A stretch of DNA of 8,054 nt. Origin: JAAYYY01 sp032260445. GTDB taxonomy: Bacteria > Chloroflexota > Anaerolineae > Promineifilales > Promineifilaceae. The DNA lies in the NCBI GenBank assembly GCA_032260445.1, contig JAVVFG010000185.1:1-8054 (forward strand), written 5' to 3'. Numbering within the stretch: position 1 is the stretch's first letter; each line of letters starts with the position of its first letter. A program made the translations under genes and the position numbers. Below are positions 7,411-8,054 of the stretch, piece after piece. The notes beneath the pieces were generated by a model. That model was not told the origin of the DNA and made no database searches. It saw nothing but the letters and a program-made list of their open reading frames with translations.

Positions 7411-7881
7411 ATGAACGCTGAATACACTGCTGCCACGAGGGCAACCAGTTCGAGCGGCTGGAGAGGGCTACTTCTCTTCGGCGACCTGGTTGCCCTCTAC
7501 CTTTTTGTTCTCGTCGGGCAGCTCGATCATGATCTACTGCCTGGTACGAATCCCCTGTGGTATACGCTAACGCGGGCGCTGCCCTTCATTGCCGTTTGGC
7601 TTGCTGCCGGCTGGTTGCTGGGTGCGTACTGGTTACCGCGTGACAGTCACACAGGTGAGGCGCGCGAGTGGCAGCCACTCTTGCGGTGGCTGGGCGCACG
7701 GGCGCTGCATGCGTGGCTGATCGCGGCCCCGGCCGGGCTGCTGCTGCGGGCGTTGCTGCTGGAACGGGCGACGATCCCCACGCTCTTTTTTGTGGCGACG
7801 CTCGGCTTTGGCGCGCTCTTTCTCCTGGCGTGGCGGCTGCTGTTTGGGCTCGCCTACCGCTACCAGCAACAACGGGCCTAA
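7411..7881 (+). CDS. DUF3054-family membrane protein
   Basis: 156-residue inner-membrane protein with four predicted helices (about 19-38, 55-74, 98-120, 127-148). The LLFGDLVALYLFVLVGQLDH segment (residues 21-40, with Gly24-Asp25 and His40) and the following RALPFIAVWLAAGWLLGAY block match the DUF3054 pattern, a family of unknown function found in actinobacteria, haloarchaea and Chloroflexota. The start at 7411 is the first ATG after the cupin stop; no clear ribosome site precedes it, so translation may depend on coupling to the cupin. The frame is open back to 7345 inside the cupin gene, which is less likely. The TAA stop overlaps the stop of the converging Crp/Fnr gene by four bases. Function unknown. 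Confidence 0.8.
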   Translation: MNAEYTAATRATSSSGWRGLLLFGDLVALYLFVLVGQLDHDLLPGTNPLWYTLTRALPFIAVWLAAGWLLGAYWLPRDSHTGEAREWQPLLRWLGARALHAWLIAAPAGLLLRALLLERATIPTLFFVATLGFGALFLLAWRLLFGLAYRYQQQRA

Positions 7882-8054
7882 TCGGCGAGCCGGGCCAGCA
7901 CCTCACGGTCGTGGATGACAATCGCGTCGCGTTCGACGGCGATGGCACCAGACGCGACTAGGCTACTCAGGGTGCGCTGGATGACGTCGGGCACGGTGCC
8001 GAGACGGGCGGCAATCTCTGCATTGGTACAACCCTCCGCTGCCAATTGGAGAAT
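7878..8054 (-). CDS. Crp/Fnr-family transcription regulator, C-terminal part (5' end cut by window edge)
   Basis: Read minus from the right edge, 58 codons end at a TAG (7878-7880). They match the C-terminal winged helix-turn-helix of Crp/Fnr regulators: ILQLAAEG, the turn helix NAEIAARLGTV, recognition helix PDVIQRTLSSLVASG, then the wing IAVERDAIVIHD and the final helix REVLARLAD. Crp proteins usually read xREVVSRxLxxLexxG here, so Gln26-Arg27-Thr28 replaces the common S-R. The N-terminal cyclic-nucleotide or Fe-S sensor domain is outside the window, so the ligand cannot be judged. The gene converges on the membrane/cupin/DUF3054 cluster with a 4-base stop overlap and no terminator between. 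Given that context a redox, oxygen or NO sensor is plausible but only inferred. Confidence 0.85.
   Translation of the reverse strand: MLQLAAEGCTNAEIAARLGTVPDVIQRTLSSLVASGAIAVERDAIVIHDREVLARLAD

Overview
The window looks like chromosomal DNA from a GC-rich bacterium, most likely a member of the Chloroflexota (Anaerolineae/Caldilineae type). That placement is an inference. It rests on the GC-rich codon use, strong AAGGAG ribosome-binding sites, a secreted LysM-LysM-SH3b-SH3b protein, a lipoprotein of a style common in that phylum, a stand-alone single-ATPase ABC-F protein and a DUF3054 membrane protein. I see no tRNA, rRNA, CRISPR array, transposase or phage gene. The window cuts two genes: a lipoprotein at the left edge and a Crp/Fnr-type regulator at the right edge.

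Left part (1-2800), envelope and ribosome-associated genes. A lipoprotein gene (minus) is divergent from a single-domain ABC-F ATPase (plus). The 220 bases between them hold a four-copy, 24-base-period tandem repeat. The ABC-F gene converges on the LysM/SH3b gene (minus), and a strong 13-bp hairpin with T-tracts on both sides serves as a shared terminator.

Middle (2700-5200), housekeeping genes. A gene-free stretch of about 320 bases holds small palindromes and a hairpin just after purH. purH (minus) encodes the bifunctional enzyme for the last two steps of IMP synthesis. It is divergent from a stand-alone GyrI-like small-molecule-binding protein (plus), with recognisable back-to-back promoters between them.

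Right part (5370-8054), a membrane/redox-flavoured cluster on the plus strand: a PRC-barrel-like protein, a 12-helix membrane protein of the heme-copper oxidase subunit I/NnrS type (stop and start overlap by one base), a hairpin, a small degenerate cupin and a DUF3054 membrane protein. A Crp/Fnr-family regulator converges on the cluster, with its stop overlapping the DUF3054 stop by 4 bases. The likeliest reading is a small respiratory or nitrogen-oxide-response locus, but no substrate is shown by the sequence. This cluster, the single-domain ABC-F with its repeat leader, and two related hairpins placed after genes are the items most worth a second look.
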